The notes under the pieces: model-generated
The model's database searches: none
What the model saw: only the letters and a program-made list of their open reading frames with translations
Told to the model about the DNA's origin: nothing
Source of the DNA: Sandaracinaceae bacterium
Lineage (GTDB): Bacteria > Myxococcota_A > Polyangia > Polyangiales > Houyiibacteriaceae
Length of the DNA: 64,000 nucleotides
NCBI GenBank assembly: GCA_016706685.1
Contig: JADJJE010000016.1
Location: 124,001 to 188,000, forward strand
Direction of reading: 5' to 3'
Program-made: the position numbers and the translations under genes
In this document: piece after piece, positions 51,744-61,485 of the stretch
Layout of the letters: each line of letters opens with the position of its first letter
Numbering within the stretch: the first letter of the stretch is position 1

Positions 51744-53756
51744 CTACGAAGCCGCCTCCTCGGGCGTGACCAAGGCCAGCAGCGTGTCCGCCTCCACCTG
51801 GTCGCCAGCCGCGACATACAGCTCGGCCACCACGCCCGCCGCGCTCGCCGTGACGGCGTGCTCCATCTTCATGGCCTCCATGACCAGCAGCGTCTGGCCC
51901 GCCGCCACGCGCTCGCCCGCGGCCACGCGCACCAGGATGATCTTCCCGGGCATGGGCGCCACGCAGCCGCCGACTGGCACGCGCGCGGCCAGGTCCGGGA
52001 AGCGCGGCACCTCGTCGAGCGACACGCTGCCGCCCGACCACTGCACGAAGTGGCGCTCGCCCACCTGCACCACGCGGTAGGTGCGGCGCAGGCCGTCCAC
52101 TTCCAGCGTGAGCACGGTGGCGTGGCCCTCGCGCCGGGCCGACACCCGCCGCACGTCACGCGCGCCGGAGGGCACGCTCACGTCGAAGCGGCCGCTGCCC
52201 AGGTGGGCGTACTGCACGCGCAGCTCGGCGCCGGAGTCCTGCGCATAGGCTGCCCACTCCTTGCCCCAGCGGTTGTTGCGAAAGCCGCTGGGGATGCCGG
52301 GCACCACCGCGCGCTCGCCCTCACGCCCAGCCTGCGCCGCCAGCGTGGCGGCCAGCGCGGCCTCTTCCAGCAGCGCGTCCGACGGCGCCGTGACGATTCC
52401 GTCGGGGAAGTGCTGGTCGATGAAGTGCGTGTGCAGGTCACCGGCGAGGAACGCGGGGTGCGCCAGCAGCTGCAGCAGGAAGTCACGGTTGGTGGCGAGG
52501 CCCTGCACGGAGAGCGAAGACAGCGCGCGCTGCATGCGCCGCACGCTCTGCTCGCGATCGGCGCCGTGGGTGATGATCTTGGCCATCATCGGGTCGTAGT
52601 GGATGCCCACCACGTCGCCGGACTCCACACCGCCATCCACGCGCAGGCCCTCCATGGCGGGCAGGTGCCAGTCGTGCACGGGGCCGCTCTGCGGCAAGAA
52701 GCCACCGGCCGGATCCTCGGCGTAGATGCGCACCTCGAGGGCGTGGCCCATGAGCGGCACCTCGGCCTGCGTGAAGGTGAGCGCCCTGCCCTCCGCCACC
52801 CGGATCTGCTGCTCCACCAGGTCGAGCCCGGTGATGCCCTCGGTGACGGGGTGCTCGACCTGGAGGCGCGTGTTCACCTCGAGGAAGAAGAACTCGCCCT
52901 CGGGAGAGAGGATGAACTCCACCGTGCCGGCGTTGGTGTAGCCGATGGTCTTGCCGCACAGCACGGCGGCCGCGCCCATGCGGGCACGCAGCTCGGGCGT
53001 GAGCGCGGGGGACGGGCTCTCCTCGATGATCTTCTGGTGGCGCCGCTGGATGGAGCACTCGCGCTCGTGCAGGTGCAGCAGCGTGCCGTGCACGTCGCCC
53101 AGGATCTGGATCTCCACGTGGCGCGGGCGCTCCACGTAGCGCTCCACCAGCAGCGTGCCGTCGCCGAAGCTGTTCTCGCCCTCGCGCTTGGCGGAGGCGA
53201 TGGCGTCAGCCAGCTCGGCCTCGGCGCGCACCAGCTTCATGCCCTTGCCGCCGCCGCCGCCGGCGCTGGCCTTGAGCAGCACCGGGAAGCCCACCTCGCG
53301 GGCCTTCTGCGCGAGCACCAGCGGGTCTTGGTCGGCGCCGTCGTAGCCCGGGATGACGGGCACGCCGGCCGAGCCCACCAGGCGCTTGGCCTCGCGCTTG
53401 CTGCCCATGGAGGCGATGGCGGCCGCCGTGGGGCCGATGAAGATGACGCCCGCGTCGGCGCAGGCCTGCGCGAAGGTGGTGTTCTCGGACAGGAAGCCGT
53501 AGCCCGGGTGGATGGCGTCGGCCCCGGTGCGCTTGGCAGCCTCCAGGATCTTGTCGGCGCGCAGGTAGCTCTCGGCGCTGGGCGCGGGCCCGAGGCGCAC
53601 GGCCTCGTCGGCCTCGCGCACGAAGGGCATGCTCTCGTCGGCGTCCGAGAACACGGCCACGGAGGCGATGCCCAGGCGCTTGCAGGTGCGGATGATGCGG
53701 CGCGCGATCTCGCCCCGGTTGGCGATGAGGATCTTCTGAATGCGTGTGTTGCTCAT
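51744..53756 (-). CDS. Acyl-CoA carboxylase biotin carboxylase-BCCP subunit
   Basis: 670 residues from ATG 53756 (53768 is also in frame). It has a biotin carboxylase ATP-grasp core: IQKILIANRGEIARRII, the Gly-rich loop KASAGGGGGKGMK near 160, EFILSPEGEFFFLEVNTRLQVEHPVTE, and DPMMAKIITHG. The C-terminus carries the biotin carrier with the attachment motif MEAMKMEH (Lys near 627). It carboxylates biotin, which the adjacent carboxyltransferase uses. This architecture fits 3-methylcrotonyl-, geranyl- or propionyl-CoA carboxylase alpha subunits. It overlaps or abuts the beta subunit stop (TGATGG), so they form one operon. Confidence 0.92.
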   Translation of the reverse strand: MSNTRIQKILIANRGEIARRIIRTCKRLGIASVAVFSDADESMPFVREADEAVRLGPAPSAESYLRADKILEAAKRTGADAIHPGYGFLSENTTFAQACADAGVIFIGPTAAAIASMGSKREAKRLVGSAGVPVIPGYDGADQDPLVLAQKAREVGFPVLLKASAGGGGGKGMKLVRAEAELADAIASAKREGENSFGDGTLLVERYVERPRHVEIQILGDVHGTLLHLHERECSIQRRHQKIIEESPSPALTPELRARMGAAAVLCGKTIGYTNAGTVEFILSPEGEFFFLEVNTRLQVEHPVTEGITGLDLVEQQIRVAEGRALTFTQAEVPLMGHALEVRIYAEDPAGGFLPQSGPVHDWHLPAMEGLRVDGGVESGDVVGIHYDPMMAKIITHGADREQSVRRMQRALSSLSVQGLATNRDFLLQLLAHPAFLAGDLHTHFIDQHFPDGIVTAPSDALLEEAALAATLAAQAGREGERAVVPGIPSGFRNNRWGKEWAAYAQDSGAELRVQYAHLGSGRFDVSVPSGARDVRRVSARREGHATVLTLEVDGLRRTYRVVQVGERHFVQWSGGSVSLDEVPRFPDLAARVPVGGCVAPMPGKIILVRVAAGERVAAGQTLLVMEAMKMEHAVTASAAGVVAELYVAAGDQVEADTLLALVTPEEAAS

Positions 53757-53767
53757 GGTGGGTTCCA

Positions 53768-55378
<1,611 letters not shown>

Positions 55379-55442
55379 GACCCGCGAATCGTAGAGGGTC
55401 AGGGCCGGCTGTCAACGCCAAAATGAATGAGCATTCAGTCAG

Positions 55443-56882
55443 TCAGGGTGCCCGGGTGACCATGAACCCCGCCGCGTGACGCGAGATCTGGTAGCCGCGC
55501 AGCCCATCGAGCGCGCCAGCCAGCACCACCACGTTGCGTGCCGGGTCGAGCCGCGCCTGGGCCACCGCGTGCACGGCGGCGGCGGTGACGTGGCGCGTGG
55601 CGTTCACGCGTTCGGCCAGCTGGGCCACGGTGATGCGGGCCGAGAAGGCGCGCTCGCACACGGCCAAGAGGCCGCTGGGCGTGACGAAGGAGGTCTCCCA
55701 CTCGCCCCACACCACGCGGCGCGCGCGCGTGAGCTCGGCCTCCGACAGAGGCGCGCTGCGCACCCGCATCAGCTCGGTGAAGAAGGCGTGCAGCGCGGGC
55801 ACGGCCTGGTCGGCGTCGATGCGCGCCTCGATGAAGCCGGCGCGACCGGGGAACGAGTGCCAGCCGCCCCAGCGCACCCCGTAGCTGGCGCCCAGCTCGT
55901 GCCGGATGCGGGTGTTGAGGCTGGAGGTGAAGCCGCCGGCCAGCACCGCTTCGAGCACCTGGTAGGCCGCCCAGTCGGGCGCATCGATGTCGGGCGTGGG
56001 CAGCCCATAGACCAGCTGCAGCTGCGAGCTGCGCATGGACTCGACGCCCAGCGCGATAGTGCTGGGGTTGGGGCTGGGCGTGCTGCGCCGCTCGCGCGGT
56101 CGCTCGGTGTAGGCAGCGCCGAAGCGCGGCTCCACCAGGGCGCGGGCGCGCTCGGGGGTGATGTCGCCCACCAGCATGACGGCCGTCTCGGTGGGGCGGA
56201 ACGCGTCGCGCGCCACCACGCTCACGATGGGCGGCGAGATGCCCGCCATGGCCCGATAGCGCTGGCTGCGCAGCTCGCCGAAGGTGGCGCTGGGCATGTA
56301 GATGGCCTGGGCAGCGAAGGCCCGACCGGTGCCCAGCGGCGACGAAGACGACATCTCTTCATCCAGCAACAGGGAGGCGCGGGCCTGCTGCATGGCCTCG
56401 GTGTCGAGCGGCCCGTGGATGGCATCACTCAGCGCGCCGAGCACGGCCTCGAGGTCGCGCGTCTGCGCGGTGCCCGACACGCCGGCGCCCGTGAGCGAGG
56501 CACCGAAGGACAGCGAGGTGTCGGGCTGACGCAGCGACGCCAGCCGCTCCACGTAGGCCGTGGCGAGGTCGAGCGCCCCGTCTTCGTAGTCGAGCTCGCT
56601 GGCGCGCGTGATGACCGCGAGGCTGACGGTGGGCCAGCCCGGCCGCGGGATGACGACCAGTGTGAGACCGTTGGGCAGCTGCACCTGGCTCATGGCCGGA
56701 GCCTGCAGCGGAGGCGCCTCGGGCGTGGGCGGCGGGAGGCGGCGGAAGGGCTCGTCCGGCGCGCGGGTGAGGGGCTGGCGTGGCGCGGGCAAGCCTCCGG
56801 CGGCTCCGCAGCCGAGCAGCGCCGAGGCCGCTAGCAGCGCCAGACACGAGCGCGTGGACGGAGACACGCCGCGGCGGGTCAC
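55443..56882 (-). CDS. M16-family peptidase-like protein, inactive-type, lipoprotein
   Basis: 479 residues from GTG 56882, which overlaps the stop of the upstream M16 gene. It has a lipoprotein signal (CLALLAASALLGCGAAG, lipobox LLGC). The fold matches M16 (NGLTLVVIPRPGWPTVSLAVI, VLEAVLAGGFTSSLNTRIRHELGASYGVRW), but the zinc motif HxxEH is missing: the position reads ALDLATAYVERL. So it is likely the non-catalytic partner that forms the chamber with the active subunit, as in mitochondrial processing peptidase and several bacterial pairs. It is probably periplasmic or outer-membrane anchored. Confidence 0.85.
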   Translation of the reverse strand: MTRRGVSPSTRSCLALLAASALLGCGAAGGLPAPRQPLTRAPDEPFRRLPPPTPEAPPLQAPAMSQVQLPNGLTLVVIPRPGWPTVSLAVITRASELDYEDGALDLATAYVERLASLRQPDTSLSFGASLTGAGVSGTAQTRDLEAVLGALSDAIHGPLDTEAMQQARASLLLDEEMSSSSPLGTGRAFAAQAIYMPSATFGELRSQRYRAMAGISPPIVSVVARDAFRPTETAVMLVGDITPERARALVEPRFGAAYTERPRERRSTPSPNPSTIALGVESMRSSQLQLVYGLPTPDIDAPDWAAYQVLEAVLAGGFTSSLNTRIRHELGASYGVRWGGWHSFPGRAGFIEARIDADQAVPALHAFFTELMRVRSAPLSEAELTRARRVVWGEWETSFVTPSGLLAVCERAFSARITVAQLAERVNATRHVTAAAVHAVAQARLDPARNVVVLAGALDGLRGYQISRHAAGFMVTRAP

Positions 56883-58246
56883 TGGGCCACCTGCGGGTAG
56901 GGGGTGCTGACGCGCCCGCCCATGGGGGCGTCGGGCACGCTGCGCAGGTGCACCACCAGGCGCCTGTCGAGAGGCAGCCACTCGGCGGCCACGCGCCGAA
57001 CGTCATCTCCACTGAGGCCGCTGTAGCGCGACGCCAGGTAGAACGGCGCCACCACGTGCCCCTCCGGGCTCATGGCCAGACTCATGGCGCGGCTGTCGTA
57101 GCCCTCGTAGCTGCCGGTGATCCAGTTGGACGCGGCGTCGCGGTAGGCCGGCAGCGACTCGCTGCGCAGCGTGTTGGTCTGCAGCTGCGTGAGGTAGTGA
57201 TCCACCATGGCGAGGTACGGCCGCGGGTCGGCGCCCGCCTCTAGGCTGAGCGCGATGTTGAACTCGGAGGCCAGGTGGTGGCTGGCCTGGTGCGCTCCCG
57301 CGCTCAGCAGCGGCCCGCCGATCATGGACTCGAGCCGCCGGTCCAGCAGCTTGGCCACCACATCGAGGGTGGCGTCGTCTTCCTCGAGGTAGGGCGGCGT
57401 GGGCCACATGAGCATGAGCGTGTCGGTGTGGGTGGGCGCCTCGAAGTCCACGAAGCGGGAGCCGCTCAAGCGCACCACTGCGCGCGCGGGCGTCTCGAGG
57501 GGATCCCGGCTGGGCGGGATGGAGGCGAAGTAGCGCTCCACGCTCGCGAGGGCGCGCGCCGGGTCCACGTCGCCGACGATGGCCAGCGTGGCGTTGTTGG
57601 GCACGTAGTACTCCTGCAAGAACCACTGCACGTGCGCGAGGCGGATGGAGGCCACGTGGTTGGGGTCGTCGCCCACCAGGTGATACGGATGACCCACCGG
57701 GTACATCTGCTGCTGGATGACCTCGGTGAGCCAGCCGCTGGCGCGCCCGCTCACGCGCTCACGCCACTCCTGCAGCACCACGCTGCGCTCACGCGCCACC
57801 TTCGCTTCGTCGAGCGCGGTGATCAAGTAGCCCATGCGGTCGCTCTCGATCCAGAGCGCGAGGTCCAGCTCACGGGCGGGCAGCTCCACGTAGTAGGTGG
57901 TGGCGTCCTGGCTGGTGACGCCGTTCATGGCCGTGCCGCCGGCCGGCTCGAAGTAGGCCGCCGCCCCCTCGGGCGCGTGCTCGGAGCCCGTGAACATGAG
58001 GTGCTCCACGATGTGCGGCAGGCCGCGGAAGCCGCGCGGGGTGGTGCGAAAGCCCACGTGGTACTGGATGGCCACGCCCACGCGCGGCGTGCGCCGGTCT
58101 TGCTGGATGAGCACGCGCAGGCCGTTGTCGAGGCGCCGCTCGAGCACGGGCAGGTTGGGCACCTGGGCGTGGGCGGTCTGCGCCACGCACGCGACGACCA
58201 TGAGTGCCAGCGCGGCGCGCGCGGCTCGGGGGGCAGAGCTCCTCAT
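56879..58246 (-). CDS. M16-family zinc peptidase, active-type
   Basis: 455 residues from ATG 58246, with a signal peptide (AALALMVVACVAQTAHAQ). The inverted zinc motif HIVEH is at 78-82 (FRGLPHIVEHLMFTGSE), and the distal Glu ligand is in SVVLQEWRERV near 160. The mid-region HPYHLVGDDPNHVASI and the C-terminal RDAASNWITGSYEGYDSRAMSLAM are typical of M16B enzymes. It is exported and likely degrades peptides in the periplasm with the partner encoded downstream. The two genes overlap by GTGA, so they are coupled. Confidence 0.9.
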   Translation of the reverse strand: MRSSAPRAARAALALMVVACVAQTAHAQVPNLPVLERRLDNGLRVLIQQDRRTPRVGVAIQYHVGFRTTPRGFRGLPHIVEHLMFTGSEHAPEGAAAYFEPAGGTAMNGVTSQDATTYYVELPARELDLALWIESDRMGYLITALDEAKVARERSVVLQEWRERVSGRASGWLTEVIQQQMYPVGHPYHLVGDDPNHVASIRLAHVQWFLQEYYVPNNATLAIVGDVDPARALASVERYFASIPPSRDPLETPARAVVRLSGSRFVDFEAPTHTDTLMLMWPTPPYLEEDDATLDVVAKLLDRRLESMIGGPLLSAGAHQASHHLASEFNIALSLEAGADPRPYLAMVDHYLTQLQTNTLRSESLPAYRDAASNWITGSYEGYDSRAMSLAMSPEGHVVAPFYLASRYSGLSGDDVRRVAAEWLPLDRRLVVHLRSVPDAPMGGRVSTPYPQVAQ

Positions 58247-58295
58247 AGACCGTGAGGGTACGCCAGGCCGGGGGTCGCGGGCTATGCTCACCGCG

Positions 58296-59210
58296 ATGAG
58301 CTGGGAGACCGTCACCTCACTTCCCCAATCCCACGCGAGCGGCTCGCCCTACCAGGGTCAGGCGGAGCCCGTGGTGGCCAAGCGGATCGGTCTCCGTGCG
58401 CGAGAGCGCGTGCGGCTGTTCTTCCGCTCCACCCCGGAGCTGCCCTCGGCACGGGCCGCCCGAAGCGTGGTGCTCACGCCCAACCACCTGTACGTGGAGC
58501 GCGTGAGCGGCACCATAGAGCGCGTGCGCCTCGACGCGCTGAAGGGGCGCCGCGTGGACGGTCCGCTGGTGGTCTACGGGGTGAACGACGGCGAGGATCT
58601 GGCGCTCCCAGCGCGCGCGGGGTGCCCCGTCATCGCGGCGCTCGACGCGCGCCATGGCGAGGCGGGCAAGGGCGCCCTCCCTCCGGTGGTGGTGCGCCGT
58701 CACGTGGCCATGGCCTTGTTCGTGGCCTCGCTGCTCGCGGCCCCCGGGACGTTCTGGCTCGTCGAGTACAGCCTCGACGAGATGTGGGACCGCATCCACC
58801 GCGGCCTCTACACCGCGGAGGTGGTGCTGGGTGTGGTGGCTGGCGCGTCGGCCATCCTGGGCGCCCTGCTCGTGCTGCAGCTCGCGCCCATGCGCATCCA
58901 CATCGACACGCTGGGCGTGCGGCGCGTTCGCGGGCTGGTGCCGTGGCTGCAGTACTTGGAGCCGCCCGAGGCGTTTCGCTCGGTCCGCTTGGATGTCGTG
59001 CGCTACCGGCTGAAGTCGGGTGCCACCCGCGACGCGGGCTTCGTGGTGAGGCTGCGGCGACGCGGCGAAGAGGCGAGCCAGGGCGACCTCGAGCTGCGCC
59101 AGTTCGTCTCCGAGGAGGCCCACGGGAAGGACGAGCAGCACCGGCAAGCGAACGAGCTCGCGCTGCGCGTGGCCGCGCTGTTGGACCTGCCGGTGGACCG
59201 AGGTAGCTGA
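58296..59210 (+). CDS. Membrane protein of unknown function
   Basis: 304 residues from ATG 58296 (58284 is an alternative). The N-terminal half is soluble with a basic PH-like or beta-rich region (VVLTPNHLYVERVSGTIERVRLDALKGRRVDGPLVVYGV). Two hydrophobic helices lie at about 130-150 (MALFVASLLAAPGTFWLV) and 170-195 (VVLGVVAGASAILGALLVLQL). A charged C-terminal domain follows (LRLRRRGEEASQGDLEL). No family is recognised. It is divergent from the M16 peptidase gene, sharing a 49-bp region. Confidence 0.5.
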   Translation: MSWETVTSLPQSHASGSPYQGQAEPVVAKRIGLRARERVRLFFRSTPELPSARAARSVVLTPNHLYVERVSGTIERVRLDALKGRRVDGPLVVYGVNDGEDLALPARAGCPVIAALDARHGEAGKGALPPVVVRRHVAMALFVASLLAAPGTFWLVEYSLDEMWDRIHRGLYTAEVVLGVVAGASAILGALLVLQLAPMRIHIDTLGVRRVRGLVPWLQYLEPPEAFRSVRLDVVRYRLKSGATRDAGFVVRLRRRGEEASQGDLELRQFVSEEAHGKDEQHRQANELALRVAALLDLPVDRGS

Positions 59211-59253
59211 CGCGCCACACCGCCACAACTTTCGCTTCGTCAAATCTTTCGCA

Positions 59254-59307
59254 TTGTCAAAATAGTCATCCGGGGCTAAGACCGTGGTCAGGAACGCGAG
59301 ACCACGG
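59254..59307 (+). promoter_or_regulatory. AT-rich promoter region with operator-like repeat before the FAD oxidase gene
   Basis: TTGTCA (59254-59259) is followed after 17 bp by TAAGAC, a weak -10. Directly downstream, CCGTGGTC (59282-59289) and GACCACGG (59300-59307) are exact complements with a 10-bp spacer. This would place an operator at or just after the transcription start, 10-35 bp before the ATG at 59317. The region is clearly less GC-rich than its surroundings. Confidence 0.4.
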
Positions 59308-59316
59308 AGCGCTGAG

Positions 59317-60651
59317 ATGACGCCGAGCGACAGAAACCGAGGGAGCACCTTTCGACGCGGAGAGCCCGGCTACGAAGCCGCGCGCCGCGCCACCTGCTGG
59401 AACCAGCGGCTGGCCGACCGCTTCCCGGACGTGATCGTGCAGGCCAACGACGAGGCCGAGGTGGTGACCGCCATGCAGCGCGCCGCCCGCGAGGGTCTGA
59501 AAGTGGGCGTGCGCTCCGGAGGCCACAGCTGGGCCGGCAACCACGTGCGCGACGGCGGGATGCTGCTGGACGTGTCGCGCCTGCGGGACGTGCAGGTGGA
59601 CACCCGCAACCTGCGCGCCACCGCCGGGCCGGGCTGCGCCGGGCACGAGCTGGCCGAGACGTTGCGCCCGCACGGGCTGTTCTTCCCTGCCGGGCACTGC
59701 AAGGGCGTGTGCATCGGCGGCTACCTGCTGCAGGGCGGGTTCGGCTGGCACGGCCGCAAGCTGGGCCTCGCGTGCATGAGCGTGCTGGGCATCGACTACG
59801 TGGACGCCGCGGGCCAGCGCCACCACGCGAGCCCCACCGAGAACGAGGACATGTACTGGGCCGCGCGCGGCGCCGGGCCGGGGTTCTTCGGCGTGGTCAC
59901 GCGCTTCCACGTGCGCGTGTACGAGCGGCCGCGGTTCATGGGCATGGCCATGGCCACCTACCCGCTGCGCGACCTCGAGCGCGTGTTCCGCTGGGCACAC
60001 GCGCTGGGGCCGAGCGTGCCGGACTCCATCGAGCTCATGCTGCTGCTGTCGCGCAGCACGCCGGGCGTGCGCGGCCCGGGTATCAGCGTGCTGGCGCCGG
60101 TCTTCGAGGACTCGTGTGGCGCCGCCACGCGTGCCGCGAGCTTCATGAAGCAGAAGCCCCACGGCGCGCGTCTGAGCATGCCCCTGCTGCCCATGCCGCT
60201 CGACTGGATGTACCGCGCGGTGATGCACCACTACCCGGCCGAGCACCGCTACGCCGTGGACAACATGTGGACCCACGCGCCCATCGACGCGCTGCTGCCG
60301 GGGCTCGAGCGCATCGGCCAGACGCTGCCGCCGGCGCCGTCACACATGCTGTGGATGAACTGGAGCCCGCCGCGCGACCGACCGCCCATGGCCTTCTCGC
60401 TCGAGGACGACACGTACATCGCGCTCTATGGCGTGTGGAAGGACGCGCAGCACGACGCGCAGGTGGCCCCGTGGGCAGGGGAGCGCATGCGGGAGATGGC
60501 GCACCTGGCCACCGGGATTCAGCTGGCGGACGAGAACCTGGCCCAGCGCCCTGCCCGCTTCGTGGCCGACGCGAACCTGGCGAAGCTGGACGCCGTGCGT
60601 GCGCTGCGCGACGCCCCCGGCCGCTTCCACCCGTGGATGGGCCGGCCATGA
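59317..60651 (+). CDS. Bicovalent FAD-linked oxidase (BBE/GOOX-like)
   Basis: 444 residues from ATG 59317, with GGAG 7-10 bases upstream. It is an FAD_binding_4 (PCMH-type) oxidoreductase: VIVQANDEAEVVTAMQRA, SGGHSWAGNHVRDGG with the His that binds FAD, and GVCIGGYLLQGGFGWHGRK, where the Cys gives a second covalent link. The substrate domain follows, with an atypical C-terminus; the usual BBE motif is not obvious. Such enzymes oxidise alcohols, sugars, polyketides or alkaloids with O2. It overlaps the next gene by ATGA, so both act on one pathway. No signal peptide is seen. Confidence 0.85.
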   Translation: MTPSDRNRGSTFRRGEPGYEAARRATCWNQRLADRFPDVIVQANDEAEVVTAMQRAAREGLKVGVRSGGHSWAGNHVRDGGMLLDVSRLRDVQVDTRNLRATAGPGCAGHELAETLRPHGLFFPAGHCKGVCIGGYLLQGGFGWHGRKLGLACMSVLGIDYVDAAGQRHHASPTENEDMYWAARGAGPGFFGVVTRFHVRVYERPRFMGMAMATYPLRDLERVFRWAHALGPSVPDSIELMLLLSRSTPGVRGPGISVLAPVFEDSCGAATRAASFMKQKPHGARLSMPLLPMPLDWMYRAVMHHYPAEHRYAVDNMWTHAPIDALLPGLERIGQTLPPAPSHMLWMNWSPPRDRPPMAFSLEDDTYIALYGVWKDAQHDAQVAPWAGERMREMAHLATGIQLADENLAQRPARFVADANLAKLDAVRALRDAPGRFHPWMGRP

Positions 60652-61472
60652 TGCCCGCACGACCCATCGCGGGGCGCGAGCTGGGCTGGTCGGCGGAGCT
60701 GCTTCGCTCGAGCCCTCTCGCCGTGCACTACCGGCCCGTGATGGCGCCGCTCTCGCGCGAGGCGTGCGACGCGCTGGCGCACGGGGCGCTGCCCCCCGAG
60801 CTGCTGCCCACGCCCGAGCAGGTGGTGCATGGGAGCGCGCTGAGCCCGCTCATGGTCACTCACGGCTACGCGCTCGAGCCCGGTGGCGGGATGCGCGTGG
60901 CGCTGCGCACGCCCATGCCGGATGTGTCTCCCGCCATGGTGGACTGGTGGTTCGGTTGGCACAGCAGCAGCCCCGAGCGCTACAAGCTCTGGCATCCCCG
61001 CGCGCACGTGCACGCCGAGTGGCTGCGCCAGCCGCCGCCCGGCAGCGAGGGCCGCGCGCGCTACGTGGGGCACACGTCCATCGTGGACGAGTACGTGGGG
61101 GGCGAGCTCGGCCGCTTCGCGGTGCAGTTCATGGCCCCAGAGGCGCTGGGGTTCGACGCCGCGCGACTGGGCGAAGACGTGGCCACCGCCGTCTGTGCGC
61201 GGGCCGGCCTCACGCAACTGCCCATCGACGCCGGCTACCTGGTGCACGAGGTGCTGGCGGTGCCCGGCGGCAGCGAGATGCGCTCGTACTTCTGGCTGGG
61301 CGGCCGCTACGCTGCCGCACGCGGTGGCGGAGCCCTGGGCGCGCTGGCAATCTCGGTGGCGCGGCGCGTGCTGCGTCCCACCGAGCGCGACGCACGGGCG
61401 ATGCTGACCCACTGCGCGGAGGAGATGGCGCACCTGGCCACGTTCCTGCCCGCTCTATCGGGAACAGCGTGA
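60648..61472 (+). CDS. PhlG-like (DAPG hydrolase superfamily) hydrolase
   Basis: 274 residues from ATG 60648. It resembles 2,4-diacetylphloroglucinol hydrolase PhlG, a zinc enzyme that cleaves a C-C bond. Visible features are WWFGWHSSSPERYKLWHPRAHVH with H105, H116, H120 and H122, followed by TSIVDEYVGG (Glu), GYLVHEVLAVPGG (His-Glu), and the C-terminal LTHCAEEMAHL. Tight coupling with the FAD oxidase upstream suggests oxidation then hydrolysis of a phloroglucinol- or acylphenol-like compound, for detoxification or catabolism. The true substrate is unknown. Confidence 0.82.
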   Translation: MMPARPIAGRELGWSAELLRSSPLAVHYRPVMAPLSREACDALAHGALPPELLPTPEQVVHGSALSPLMVTHGYALEPGGGMRVALRTPMPDVSPAMVDWWFGWHSSSPERYKLWHPRAHVHAEWLRQPPPGSEGRARYVGHTSIVDEYVGGELGRFAVQFMAPEALGFDAARLGEDVATAVCARAGLTQLPIDAGYLVHEVLAVPGGSEMRSYFWLGGRYAAARGGGALGALAISVARRVLRPTERDARAMLTHCAEEMAHLATFLPALSGTA

Positions 61473-61485
61473 CGTGAGTGTGGGC

